This document shows, piece after piece, positions 8,515-18,659 of a stretch of DNA of 64,000 nt (position 1 is its first letter; each line of letters begins with the position of its first letter). Source of the stretch: Oscillospiraceae bacterium. GTDB lineage: Bacteria > Bacillota > Clostridia > Oscillospirales > CAG-272. The DNA lies in assembly GCA_015065285.1 (NCBI GenBank), contig SVQP01000003.1, forward strand, positions 1-64,000, read 5' to 3'. The position numbers were made by a program, and so were the translations under genes. The notes under the pieces are model-generated. The model was given only the letters and a program-made list of their open reading frames with translations. It was not told the DNA's origin and searched no databases.

Positions 8515-9957
8515 ATGAAACGCAAGATTTTATGCCTTATATTGGCGATGTTGACCTTGCTTGGCACGTGTATTGGCTGCGCATCGGGAAATCAGCCCGG
8601 GCAAGAAACCAATGACACGCCCGAATCGGAAGGCGATGCCTTTGATCAAGCGCTTGGCGCGCTTTCGGCGGATTGGGGCGGTGAGGATTTTACCGTGCTT
8701 GGCAGAAATGATGCCGGCAGCTCGGTCACCGAGATTTTGAGGGAAGAGGCAAGCTCTGACCCGCTGGAGGATGCCGTTTACCGTCGCAACCTGACGCTTT
8801 CGGAGCGCTGCAATCTGAATTACCGTGCAGTGATTGAACCCTCTGATCAGCTTCCCATTGTGATTGGCAACGATATCAAATCCGGCTCGGGCGAATACGA
8901 TATTGCGTTTCCGGACATGCGTAACGCAGGCATGATGGCAACCAAGAATATGCTGGTGGATTTCCATGAAATGCCCTATATCGACATGGATGCCGAGTGG
9001 TGGGATCAGGGAACCGCAGAGCTGAGCATTTCGGGCAGGCTCTTTTGGATGAACAGCGATATCAACTTCATGGCGCATGACGTCACGTTCCTCACCATCT
9101 TTTCCAAGGTCATGGCGGATAAGCAGGGCATTGACGACCTGTATCAAACGGTCTACGATCAGGAATGGACGCTGGACGTTTTCTCCGAGTATATCAAAAA
9201 GGTCTCCTCGGATCTGGACGGTAACGGCAGATTTGACGAGAGCGATGCTTACGGTCTGATCGGCACGTCGTCCATGGGATATAACATGTTTTATGCCTCC
9301 GACCTTGTGTTTGTCAAATGTGAGAATGAAGAGCCTTACCTGGCAATGACCGAGACCGATCTGCTCAAGGCAAGCGACCTGCTTGATAAGCTGCTGGAGC
9401 TGTTCTATAACGGCAACAGCACCTATCTTGTCGCTCCCGGCAAGGAAAAGGACGCGCTGCAGATGTTTATCAACAATCAGGGCTTGTTCTATATGGAATG
9501 CTGCAGCTACGTCAATGGACTGAGAAACATGTCGGATGACTTTGGCGTGCTGCCCATGCCCAAATACGACAAGAAGCAGGAAACGTACACTACTTACGTG
9601 CATTGCATTTCCTCCACCATGGTCATCGTACAGAGCTTCAAGCAGTTTGACGAGATGAGCAAGATCATCGAAACCATGGCAATCCTGTCCGGCAAGTCGG
9701 TTATCCCCACCTATTATGAGCTGGTGCTCAAGCGCAAGTCCATCCGTGACGAGGATTCTGCGGGTATGCTTGACATCATTTTCTCCAACCGCACCTACGA
9801 TCTTGCAAATTACTATGAAAAGATCGGCTTGATGTATACCTTCCAGGCAGCGGTGGATTCCAAGACCAGCTCGTTTGCGTCCGGCTATAATAAGCAGGTG
9901 CGCAAGGCGACCCGGGAGCTTGCCAAGATCGCGGATGAATATTCCGACCTTGAATGA
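8515..9957 (+). CDS. Extracellular solute-binding lipoprotein, copy 1
   Basis: Signal peptide with lipobox LGTCIGC; SBP-like architecture; close paralog of next gene. Confidence 0.8.
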   Translation: MKRKILCLILAMLTLLGTCIGCASGNQPGQETNDTPESEGDAFDQALGALSADWGGEDFTVLGRNDAGSSVTEILREEASSDPLEDAVYRRNLTLSERCNLNYRAVIEPSDQLPIVIGNDIKSGSGEYDIAFPDMRNAGMMATKNMLVDFHEMPYIDMDAEWWDQGTAELSISGRLFWMNSDINFMAHDVTFLTIFSKVMADKQGIDDLYQTVYDQEWTLDVFSEYIKKVSSDLDGNGRFDESDAYGLIGTSSMGYNMFYASDLVFVKCENEEPYLAMTETDLLKASDLLDKLLELFYNGNSTYLVAPGKEKDALQMFINNQGLFYMECCSYVNGLRNMSDDFGVLPMPKYDKKQETYTTYVHCISSTMVIVQSFKQFDEMSKIIETMAILSGKSVIPTYYELVLKRKSIRDEDSAGMLDIIFSNRTYDLANYYEKIGLMYTFQAAVDSKTSSFASGYNKQVRKATRELAKIADEYSDLE

Positions 9958-10001
9958 TTGAATGAACTAAATTTTATAACAAATTTTCAGGAGGTTTTTT
10001 T

Positions 10002-11441
10002 ATGAAACTCAAGCTTTTGAGTGTGCTTCTGGCTGCTTTGATGCTGCTTGCTTGTCTTGCAGGCTGTGCAGACACGGGTGACCAGGGCGGTGATGACGAG
10101 GGCGCTTCGTCCGAAGCTGAAACCAACGTGTATCAGGACGCATTGAGTCAGATCGACGTTGACCTGGGCGGTGATACCTTTGCGGTTGTTTGCCGTAACG
10201 ATGCGGGTAATGCGCAGAATGAGATGATGCGCGAGGAAGAAAGCTCTGACCCCTTGGAGCATGCAGTGTATAACAGAAATCTGCTGCTGGAAGAAAAGTG
10301 CCACATTGATTATGTTGTGACTCCCGTGGGTACGGCTGACGTCAGTGAGACCATCCGCAGCGACATTCAGGCGGGCGCGGGCGAGTACAGCATTGCCATG
10401 CCCAGTATGGTCGGTGCAGGCACCATGGCAACGCGCGGTCACCTGCGTGATTTCCACGATCTGCCTTACGTAGATCTGGATGCCGAATGGTGGGACCAGG
10501 GTACTGCTGCGCTGAACATTGCAGGTAAGGTATTCTGGATGAACAGCGATATCAATTTCCTGGCGCATGACGTAACCTTCCTTATTCTGTTCTCCAAGGT
10601 TCTGGCAGAGCAGGAGGGACTGGATAATCTGTATGAAACCGTAGAAAATCAGGAATGGACGCTGGATCTGTTCAGCACCTACGTAGAAAAGGTTTCCCAC
10701 GATGCAAACGGTGACGGTAAGTATAACGAATCCGATGTTTTCGGTTTGATCGGTACCTCCTCCATGGGCTCTACCATGTTCTATGCTTCGGGTCTTAAGT
10801 ACGTGGAGTGCCCCGAGGACGAGGATCCTTATCTGTGCATGACCGAGACCGATCTGCTCAAAGCAAGTGATCTTTTGGATAAGCTTCTCAATCTGTTCTA
10901 CTCCGGCAACTCCACCTACATTGTAAAGGCAGGCGATGAGGCAATTGCAAAGGGTATGTTTGCTGCAAACCAGGGCTTGTTCTACAGTGAGGTTGCAAGC
11001 TACATCGTAAACCTGAAGGATATGTCGGACGATTTCGGCGTTCTGCCCGTTCCGAAGTATGATAAGGCACAGGAAAACTACTGCACTTGGGTGCACGGCA
11101 TTTCCTCCACCATGGTAGTACCCAACGGCCCTCAGAGCTCTGAGGATATCAGTAAGGTCATCGAATGCATGGCAATTCTGTCGGGTGAAGAGGTCATTCC
11201 CACCTATTACGAGTTGGTTCTGAAGCGCAAGACCATCCGTGACGAGGAATCTGCAGGTATGCTGGATATCATTTTCTCCAACCGTACCTATGACCTTGTC
11301 AACTACTACACCACGCTGACGCTTGCAGGCACCTTCCAGAGCGCTGTCAGCAAGGGCACCAACTCCTTTGCTTCCTCCTACAGCAAGAATGAAGGCAAGG
11401 CAAAGAAGGCACTGAGCAAGCTGATTGCACAATTTGACTGA
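10002..11441 (+). CDS. Extracellular solute-binding lipoprotein, copy 2
   Basis: Lipobox LACLAGC; long identical blocks with copy 1 (EWWDQGTA, FWMNSDINF, TETDLLKASDLLDKLL, IPTYYELVLKRK). Confidence 0.8.
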   Translation: MKLKLLSVLLAALMLLACLAGCADTGDQGGDDEGASSEAETNVYQDALSQIDVDLGGDTFAVVCRNDAGNAQNEMMREEESSDPLEHAVYNRNLLLEEKCHIDYVVTPVGTADVSETIRSDIQAGAGEYSIAMPSMVGAGTMATRGHLRDFHDLPYVDLDAEWWDQGTAALNIAGKVFWMNSDINFLAHDVTFLILFSKVLAEQEGLDNLYETVENQEWTLDLFSTYVEKVSHDANGDGKYNESDVFGLIGTSSMGSTMFYASGLKYVECPEDEDPYLCMTETDLLKASDLLDKLLNLFYSGNSTYIVKAGDEAIAKGMFAANQGLFYSEVASYIVNLKDMSDDFGVLPVPKYDKAQENYCTWVHGISSTMVVPNGPQSSEDISKVIECMAILSGEEVIPTYYELVLKRKTIRDEESAGMLDIIFSNRTYDLVNYYTTLTLAGTFQSAVSKGTNSFASSYSKNEGKAKKALSKLIAQFD

Positions 11442-11447
11442 TCGCAC

Positions 11448-12389
11448 ATGAAAAAATATCTGCTTCCAAAGAGCGGGACGTTTTTCAAGGCAAATCTGCA
11501 TTGCCACACAATCTGCTCGGACGGGAAATACACGCCCGAGCAGATCAAGCAGAAATATATGGCACAAGGATATGCGGTTGTGGCTTTTTCGGACCACAAC
11601 CGCATTTTGCCCCATCCGGAGCTCGAATCGTCGGATTTTGTCCCGCTGACTGCAATTGAAATTGATTTTAACGCACCGGCAGAGCACTGGAGCCATACCA
11701 GCGTATATCACCTGAATTATTTTTCTCCCGATCCCGACAGAGATGATTTTCTGCCTTTTGAGCGCGTTTACGATACCGACACCATCAGCGATCTGAATCT
11801 GCGTGCGCAGGAACAGGGGTTTTTGGTGCAGTACAATCATCCGCGCTGGTCCTTCCAGCATGCGTCCGATTTCCTTCCTCTCAAGGGGCTCTGGGGCTTT
11901 GAGGTCTATAATACCGGCTGCCAGAAGGAAATGTTCAACGGCTGGGGAGATTATGAATTTGAGCTTTGCTGCCGTGCCGGCATGGGTCTTGTGCCCGTGG
12001 CGACCGACGACAACCATAACTGGGCAATGGACGAGCAATCGCCCTATAACGATTCGTTTGGCGGCTTTAGCATGATCAAGGCTGAATCGCTGTCCTATCA
12101 GAATATTTTTGAAGCCATGAAAAGGGGAGATCTGTATGCCTCCACCGGTCCCGAGATCCGCGAGCTGTGGGTTGAGGATGGGGAGATGCACGTGGTCACC
12201 TCAGGCGTTTGCGGCATTGCGTTTTTAACCAGCGGCAGAGAGACCGCTATGAAGCGCGCGCTTGACGACAGCCTGACCGAGCATAGCTTCAAGGTACCCG
12301 AGCACGTGAAATTTGTTCGCGTGGAGCTGGCGGATACCAAGGGCGGGCGCGCCTTCTCGCGTCCTTACGACATCGGGGAACTTTTGTAA
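11448..12389 (+). CDS. PHP-domain metal-dependent phosphoesterase-like protein
   Basis: FKANLHCHTICSDGKYTPEQI, VVAFSDHNRI, VQYNHPRW, PVATDDNHN. Confidence 0.8.
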   Translation: MKKYLLPKSGTFFKANLHCHTICSDGKYTPEQIKQKYMAQGYAVVAFSDHNRILPHPELESSDFVPLTAIEIDFNAPAEHWSHTSVYHLNYFSPDPDRDDFLPFERVYDTDTISDLNLRAQEQGFLVQYNHPRWSFQHASDFLPLKGLWGFEVYNTGCQKEMFNGWGDYEFELCCRAGMGLVPVATDDNHNWAMDEQSPYNDSFGGFSMIKAESLSYQNIFEAMKRGDLYASTGPEIRELWVEDGEMHVVTSGVCGIAFLTSGRETAMKRALDDSLTEHSFKVPEHVKFVRVELADTKGGRAFSRPYDIGELL

Positions 12390-12406
12390 TCAAGAAAGGG
12401 TTTATT

Positions 12407-13978
12407 ATGGATTTTTGGGTAAAATCATCCGCTGAGCGTGTGTTCAAGCACACCAGAAAGCAAAAGGCGGACAGCGCGTACCTGTCCTTGCACACCGGAA
12501 AAAACATGTTTGTCAGCGCACAGCTTTTGTTGCGCGAGGTGGAGACTGCGTTTGAGATTTGTGACGTGACCGTCAGCGGTCTGCCCAAGGGCGTGCAGGC
12601 AGAGATCTGCGTGCAGGACTATGCTGTATTCAATGACGGTGTGCCGTATCCGGATATTCAAAAGCCCGGTAAGAGCGTACAGGTGCTTTCCAACACCACG
12701 CAGGGCATCTGGGTGCATTTGTGGGTGTCTCCCGAGGCTTGTGAGGGCAGTGCTGCGGTGCTTTGCAAGGTCAGCACGACAAGAGGAGACTTCTGCGCGC
12801 ACCTTGCGCTTGTTGTGTATCCCGTGACCATTCCCGAGCCTGCAGAGTCCGAGTTCGGACATGAATATTTCTTCTGCTCCACCGGCTATTTCGCGCCCAA
12901 GGGGCTTACTTGGAATACGCCTATCACGCCTTTCTACGACACCTATCGCTACAGCGACGAGTGGTGGCTGCTGATGGCAAATTACGCGCACGCCATGAAA
13001 ACGTTGCGCGTCAACAGCCTGAATCTTTCCATCATTGATTTTTTGGTCGATGGCGGATCCAAGCGCATCTGTGAGACCGAGTGGTATTTCGATTTTGCGC
13101 TGCTTGATCGCTTTATCGAGCTGTTTTTGACCGAGGGCAGCTTCCGCTATATCACGCTGGCAGCTATGATTGCCTCTGTGAACGGTGATACCGTGATCGC
13201 GGTGGATGAAAACGGACATCACGTGTGGTACAAGACCTCCGAGCCCCAAGCCAAGTATTGGCTGGAGGCTGTGTGGGGCAGCATTTACAAGCACTTTACC
13301 GAAAAGGGCTGGATCCATATGCTGCAGATGCGCCTGGAGGATGAGCCGCACACCAGCAACGTATGGATGTGGGCAAAGGAAATTGCCGACCGCGTATGCC
13401 CCGGCATTGTGTGCGGTGAGCCCTTGGATACCCATGCCATTTCGCTGGAGCTGGCAGGCAAGTGCAACCAGTACGTGCCCAGACTTGAGGTGTATGCAAG
13501 CGATCCTTTCTTCTACGCGCAGCGTCAGAAGGCAGGGGATACCGTATGGTGCTACAGCTGCTGCTTCCCCGAGGAGAACTGGTGGCTCAACAAGTTTATC
13601 GATCTGCCGCACTCCTTTAGCAGAATGATCAAGTGGGCATGCTTCTCACAGGGCATTACCGGATTTTTGCATTGGGGATTCAACTACTGGGGGGAGAAGA
13701 CCATTTACGGCATTCAGCCCCACGCAAGATATAAGGGTGACGGCTATATCGTGTACCCCGATATCGAGCATTTTGACGTGATCCATTCCAACCGCGGTGT
13801 AGCAACGCGCGAAGGACTTTACGACTGGGAGCTGCTGCATATGCTGGCGCAGAAGGATGCGCAGGCAGCTCTTGCAATCTCCCGCTCGGTCGCACGCACC
13901 TTTGATGATTTTACCGACGATGCAACCGTGATCGATTCCGCTCGCGAACGCTTGCTCCGGGCAATTTCTCAGTTTTAA
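12407..13978 (+). CDS. DUF4091 / GH123-like protein
   Basis: 523 aa; HMLQMRLEDEPHTSNVWMWAKEI, DTVWCYSCCFPEENWWLNKFIDLPHSFSRMIKWACFSQGITGFLHWGFNYW. Confidence 0.65.
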   Translation: MDFWVKSSAERVFKHTRKQKADSAYLSLHTGKNMFVSAQLLLREVETAFEICDVTVSGLPKGVQAEICVQDYAVFNDGVPYPDIQKPGKSVQVLSNTTQGIWVHLWVSPEACEGSAAVLCKVSTTRGDFCAHLALVVYPVTIPEPAESEFGHEYFFCSTGYFAPKGLTWNTPITPFYDTYRYSDEWWLLMANYAHAMKTLRVNSLNLSIIDFLVDGGSKRICETEWYFDFALLDRFIELFLTEGSFRYITLAAMIASVNGDTVIAVDENGHHVWYKTSEPQAKYWLEAVWGSIYKHFTEKGWIHMLQMRLEDEPHTSNVWMWAKEIADRVCPGIVCGEPLDTHAISLELAGKCNQYVPRLEVYASDPFFYAQRQKAGDTVWCYSCCFPEENWWLNKFIDLPHSFSRMIKWACFSQGITGFLHWGFNYWGEKTIYGIQPHARYKGDGYIVYPDIEHFDVIHSNRGVATREGLYDWELLHMLAQKDAQAALAISRSVARTFDDFTDDATVIDSARERLLRAISQF

Positions 13979-14034
13979 CGTATCACTGCAGAGGTGGCAA
14001 GTCTGCCACCTCTGTATGATTGAAGGAATATTGA

Positions 14035-17028
14035 ATGATGAAAACAAAAACAAAAGGCAGGTTTTATCTCTCGCTGATCCTGTTCGGTCTGCTCGGTCAG
14101 ATCGCATGGGTGGTCGAGAACATGTACCTGAACGTGTTTATCTATAATACTTTCCGTGCGTCAGCAGGGGATATCCGCATGATGGTCAGCGCGTCTGCCG
14201 TTGCGGCAACCCTGACCACGGTATTCATGGGCGCGCTGTCGGATAAGATCGGCAAGCGAAAGCTGTTCATCGCGGGCGGCTACGTTGCATGGGGCATTTC
14301 GATCATGGCATTTGCGCTGATGCGCACCGATCTTTTGGGCATGATCTTTCCCGTTGCGGCAACCGCTGCCTCGGTGGGTATTTCGCTGACCATCGCGCTG
14401 GACTGCATCATGACCTTTTTCGGCTCTACCGCCAACGATGCAGCCTTTAACGCATGGCTGACCGACAGCACCACAGAAAAGAACCGCGGTGCTGCCGAGG
14501 GGCTCAATGCCATGATGCCGCTGGTGGCAATTCTTGCTGTGTTCGGTGGTTTTATGGCGTTTGATCTGCAAAAGAGCAGCAGCTGGACGTGGATCTTCTG
14601 CATCATCGGTGTGCTGGTGCTGGGCGCGGGTATTCTGGGCTTTTTCATTATTGAAGATCCCAAAATCGCCCCCTCCAAGGACGGATATTTCTCCACCGTG
14701 TTTTACGGATTCCGCCCCTCTACCGTCAAGCAGAATCTCAAGCTTTATTTGTATCTTGCCGTTTTCGTGGTGTTCAATATCGCCATTCAGATCTTTATGC
14801 CGTATCTGATCATCTACTACGAGGTTTCACTCGGAATGTCGGATTACGTGCTGATCATGGCGCCTGCCATTATTTTAGCGTCGGTTGCCACGGCACTCTG
14901 GGGCAGGGTATACGACAAAAAGGGCTTCAAGCTGACCGGTGTGATCGCGCTGATCAGTTTGTGCGCGGGCTTCGTTTTGCTGTATTTGTTCCGCAGCACG
15001 GTGCTTGTATTTATCGGCTCCTTGCTGATGATGTGCGGTTATCTTTGCGGAGCGGCTGTGTTCGGTGCCAAGATCCGCGACCTGACTCCTGCAGGTAAGG
15101 CAGGCAGATTGCAGGGCATCCGCATCTTTACGCAGGTGCTGCTGCCGGGCGTGATCGGACCCTGGATCGGTGAGCTGGTGCTTGCCGATGCAGAAAAAAT
15201 TCAGAATTCGGACGGTACGGAGTCCTTTGTACCGTCGGCGGATATTTTCTTGGCAGCGCTGGTTGCGGCAGCCGTTGTGCTGGCGCTTGTGCTGCTGATC
15301 AAGGATAAAAAGAAGCCCAATTTGCAAAAGCTGTACACGCCCTTTGAGGGTGATCCCGAGGCTTGGGAGAAGGAATATCCCAGACCCTCGATGCGTCGCG
15401 CAAGCTGGCAGAGCCTTTGCGGTGAATGGGAGCTTTCGGTTGTCTCCAAAAAGGGTACCGAGCACTTAGGCAAGATCCGCGTGCCGTTTTTGCCCGAAAG
15501 CAGACTTTCGGGGATTGAGCGCACGCTTGGTAAGGGCGAGGAATGGCTGTATGAGCGTGAATTTGATCTGCAGGAGAACGCCGGTAAGGTGCTCTTGCAC
15601 TTCGGTGCGGTGGATCAGATATGCACCGTGACGGTCAACGGTGAAAAGATATGCTGCCATGAGGGAGGATATCTGCCGTTTACCGTGGATATTTCAGCCC
15701 TTGTCAAGCATGGAAAAAACAGCATTGCCGTACAAGTGTCCGACACGCTTGACCACGCTCTTGGCTGGGGCAAGCAAAGACGCGACCGAGGCGGCATGTG
15801 GTATACGCCCGTCAGTGGCATCTGGCAGCCCGTATGGCTGGAGCACCTTCCCGAGCAGTATATTGAAAATATTCGCCTGACCCCTTCGCTTGATTCGGTC
15901 AAGCTTGAAATTGCGGGCGGTACGGGGGAATTCACCTTGTGCGTGCAGACTCCGGACGGTGCGGATACGGTCACGTTTACAGGGGATTCTTACATCTATC
16001 AGCCCAAGACCGCCATGCTTTGGACGCCCGAAAATCCTTATCTTTACGAGTTTACCCTGACCTCGGGTAAGGACTGCGTGCAATCCTATTTCGCACTGCG
16101 CACGGTTTCGGTGGAGCGTGTGGGCGGTACACCCCGCATGTGCCTGAACGGCAAGCCGTATTTCTTCCACGGGCTTTTGGATCAGGGCTATTTCCCGGAT
16201 GGCATTTATCTGCCGGGCAGCCCCGAGGGCTATGAGCACGATATTCTGACTGCCAAGAAAATGGGCTTTAATATGCTGCGCAAGCATATCAAGATAGAGC
16301 CGCAGACCTTCTATTACCTGTGCGATAAGCACGGTATGATCGTGTTCCAGGATATGGTCAACAGCGGAGATTACAGCTTCCTTGTAGATACCGCGCTGCC
16401 CACGATCGGATTTAAGCGCGGCATGACCCACAAGGCAAGCAAGCGCCGCAAGCAAGCCTTTTTTGCCGACAGCGAAGCAACCATCAAGCTGCTTTACAAT
16501 CACCCCTCTGTATGCTATTACACCATTTTCAACGAGGGCTGGGGACAGTTTGAAGCAGATAAGACCTATGATACACTAAGGCCCCTTGACCCTACGCGAA
16601 TCTGGGATACCACCTCGGGCTGGTTTTGGGAGCAGGGGAGCGACGTGCAGAGTGAGCATATCTACTTTAAAAAGATCAATATCAAGCCGTGGGGAGATCG
16701 CCCCGTGGTACTCTCCGAATTTGGCGGCTACGCCTGCCGCATAGAGGGGCATATTTTCAATCCCGATCACAATTACGGTTACAGCACCTATCCCGATCCT
16801 GTCGCATGGCAAAAGGCAACCGAGGCGCTGTACCGCGAGCAGATCATCCCGTCCATTCAAAAAAGCGGCTTGTGCGCAGCAGTGCTGACGCAGCTTTCGG
16901 ACGTGGAGGATGAAACCAACGGTCTTATGACCTATGACCGACAAAATGAAAAGGCAGACGCGACTGCAATGGCAGCGCTTGCCAAGGAACTTTACAACTG
17001 CTATGCCGACACGGCAGCAGGGAATTGA
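14035..17028 (+). CDS. Fusion protein: N-terminal MFS/GPH-type sugar transporter + C-terminal GH2 glycoside hydrolase
   Basis: 997-aa uninterrupted ORF. About residues 1-425 hydrophobic MFS-like (LSDKIGKRKLFIAGGY between TMs); from about 15391 GH2-like sandwich and TIM barrel (GGMWYTPVSGIWQPVWLE, FFHGLLDQGYFPDGIYLP, YYTIFNEGWGQF acid/base, VVLSEFGGYA nucleophile). Confidence 0.88.
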   Translation: MMKTKTKGRFYLSLILFGLLGQIAWVVENMYLNVFIYNTFRASAGDIRMMVSASAVAATLTTVFMGALSDKIGKRKLFIAGGYVAWGISIMAFALMRTDLLGMIFPVAATAASVGISLTIALDCIMTFFGSTANDAAFNAWLTDSTTEKNRGAAEGLNAMMPLVAILAVFGGFMAFDLQKSSSWTWIFCIIGVLVLGAGILGFFIIEDPKIAPSKDGYFSTVFYGFRPSTVKQNLKLYLYLAVFVVFNIAIQIFMPYLIIYYEVSLGMSDYVLIMAPAIILASVATALWGRVYDKKGFKLTGVIALISLCAGFVLLYLFRSTVLVFIGSLLMMCGYLCGAAVFGAKIRDLTPAGKAGRLQGIRIFTQVLLPGVIGPWIGELVLADAEKIQNSDGTESFVPSADIFLAALVAAAVVLALVLLIKDKKKPNLQKLYTPFEGDPEAWEKEYPRPSMRRASWQSLCGEWELSVVSKKGTEHLGKIRVPFLPESRLSGIERTLGKGEEWLYEREFDLQENAGKVLLHFGAVDQICTVTVNGEKICCHEGGYLPFTVDISALVKHGKNSIAVQVSDTLDHALGWGKQRRDRGGMWYTPVSGIWQPVWLEHLPEQYIENIRLTPSLDSVKLEIAGGTGEFTLCVQTPDGADTVTFTGDSYIYQPKTAMLWTPENPYLYEFTLTSGKDCVQSYFALRTVSVERVGGTPRMCLNGKPYFFHGLLDQGYFPDGIYLPGSPEGYEHDILTAKKMGFNMLRKHIKIEPQTFYYLCDKHGMIVFQDMVNSGDYSFLVDTALPTIGFKRGMTHKASKRRKQAFFADSEATIKLLYNHPSVCYYTIFNEGWGQFEADKTYDTLRPLDPTRIWDTTSGWFWEQGSDVQSEHIYFKKINIKPWGDRPVVLSEFGGYACRIEGHIFNPDHNYGYSTYPDPVAWQKATEALYREQIIPSIQKSGLCAAVLTQLSDVEDETNGLMTYDRQNEKADATAMAALAKELYNCYADTAAGN

Positions 17029-17035
17029 GGCTTAT

Positions 17036-18517
17036 ATGGAAAACAAAATGGCTTTGCCCGGACAAGAGGAAAAGGAGTTGCAGCCCCTCGAGGCTGCAGG
17101 CTGGCAATGTCCCGATTTCAAGGTTTCGGGTGTGTTTGGCTCGCATATGGTGCTGCAGCGCGAGCGACCGATCCGTATCTGGGGCTTTTCAAACGTGCCC
17201 GGATCGGTGATCACGGGTGAGTTTATGGGCGAGAGAGTCACGGCAGCTGTGACAGAGGATTGCCGCTGGACGCTGCGCTTTGTTCCGCACAGTGCCGTTT
17301 GGGAAGGCAAGCAGATGGTGATCTACGACGATCGCGGTCACAGCGCTGTTCTCGAGGACGTGCTGGTGGGCGATGTGTGGATAATCGGCGGTCAGTCCAA
17401 TGCGGAGCACAATCTTGGCAGCTGCCTTGATTGGGCACCCGAGCAGTGGTACGACAAGGATGAGCCGCTGAGATTGTTTGCACAGACCAGACAGTATGCC
17501 TTTGAGCATCAGGATCTGTGCGCGCAGCCGCAGCCCGATATCATTTGCCCCGATTGGGGCTGGCAGCTGCCGCTTGAGCAGGCTGCGCATTGCTTCTCTG
17601 CAATCGGTTGGTTCTTTGGCAAGGAGCTGCTGCGTTATATCGATGCTCCGGTGGGTGTGATCATGATGGCTGCGGGCGGTGCCTGCATCCGTGAGCTGAT
17701 GCCTGCACCCCTGGCAGCAGAGCTTGGCTACACCACCACGGTTGCCGTACCGCTGGGAGGGTTTTATAACTCGCTGATCCACCCGTTTATCCCGCTGCAA
17801 TTCAAGGGTCAGATCTTTTTCCAGGGCGAGAGCGAGGGCTGCTTTGCGGACCGTGCTCCCGTGTATGACAAGGAGCTGATCCGCCTGGTAGAGGACGAAA
17901 GAGCACGCTTCGGGCATGATTTTCCGTTCTACAACGTGCAGCTCTCGGATTACCGTGACGAGTGCTTTACCTATTTCGGATGTCTGGATACCGTGCGCGT
18001 TAAGCAACTGGATGCGCTTGCCGCCATTCCCAACAGCACACTGACGCCTGCTATGGATCTCGGATCTCCCGACGGGTACCCGGATTTTGCACATTCACCC
18101 AGAAAGTATGAGCTTTCCATGCGTCTTGCCAAGCTGGCACTTGCAAGAGAATACCACATTGGCAATGAGTATGATGCCCGTGCCCCCAAGCCCACCATGG
18201 CAAAGAGAAGCGCGGACGGCAAGCAGATCACCGTGGCGTTTACCGATATCGGTGACGGGCTTTGCATCTGGGGACAGTCGCCCAAGGATAGCATCGGGCA
18301 AGAGGTCAAGGGCTTTACGCTGGGAGAAAAGGGAAATCAAATGCCTGTGCACGCAGTGATCGAGACGCGCGGACTTGTTTGCGTAGACGTGCCCGATGGC
18401 GCGGATGCGAGTGTGATCTCCTATGCGTATGACATTCGCGTGACCACCGAGCATGCCGACCTGCGCAACGGGAACAACCTGCCCGCATTTGCGTTTTGCA
18501 TGCCTGTTGAACAATAA
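17036..18517 (+). CDS. Sialate O-acetylesterase-like (SASA/SGNH) carbohydrate esterase
   Basis: VSGVFGSHMVLQRERPIRIWG, VWIIGGQSNAEHNLG, QIFFQGESEG, block I-like GGQSN. Confidence 0.82.
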   Translation: MENKMALPGQEEKELQPLEAAGWQCPDFKVSGVFGSHMVLQRERPIRIWGFSNVPGSVITGEFMGERVTAAVTEDCRWTLRFVPHSAVWEGKQMVIYDDRGHSAVLEDVLVGDVWIIGGQSNAEHNLGSCLDWAPEQWYDKDEPLRLFAQTRQYAFEHQDLCAQPQPDIICPDWGWQLPLEQAAHCFSAIGWFFGKELLRYIDAPVGVIMMAAGGACIRELMPAPLAAELGYTTTVAVPLGGFYNSLIHPFIPLQFKGQIFFQGESEGCFADRAPVYDKELIRLVEDERARFGHDFPFYNVQLSDYRDECFTYFGCLDTVRVKQLDALAAIPNSTLTPAMDLGSPDGYPDFAHSPRKYELSMRLAKLALAREYHIGNEYDARAPKPTMAKRSADGKQITVAFTDIGDGLCIWGQSPKDSIGQEVKGFTLGEKGNQMPVHAVIETRGLVCVDVPDGADASVISYAYDIRVTTEHADLRNGNNLPAFAFCMPVEQ

Positions 18518-18530
18518 AAGTATCATATAT

Positions 18531-18560
18531 AGCCCATGGCAGCAGCCATGGGCTTTTTTT
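18531..18560 (+). terminator. Intrinsic terminator of the carbohydrate locus
   Basis: AGCCCATGGC-AGCA-GCCATGGGCT then T7. Confidence 0.85.
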
Positions 18561-18659
18561 GCGGAAAATATCATAAAATATCTACGGATAATTCATTGAC
18601 AATTGTAACTTTTTGTGATAGAATACAGAGTGAATCACTGTGAGAATGGAGACAGAACC

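Noticed and set aside
9987-12191. 734-aa minus-strand ORF
   Set aside because: Crosses two well-supported plus-strand genes (SBP copy 2 and PHP protein); no recognisable domain.
15385-15395. Internal ATG (15391) as separate start of a GH2 gene
   Set aside because: No good SD at correct spacing and the upstream frame is continuous with the MFS domain; the fusion reading is simpler, though untested.
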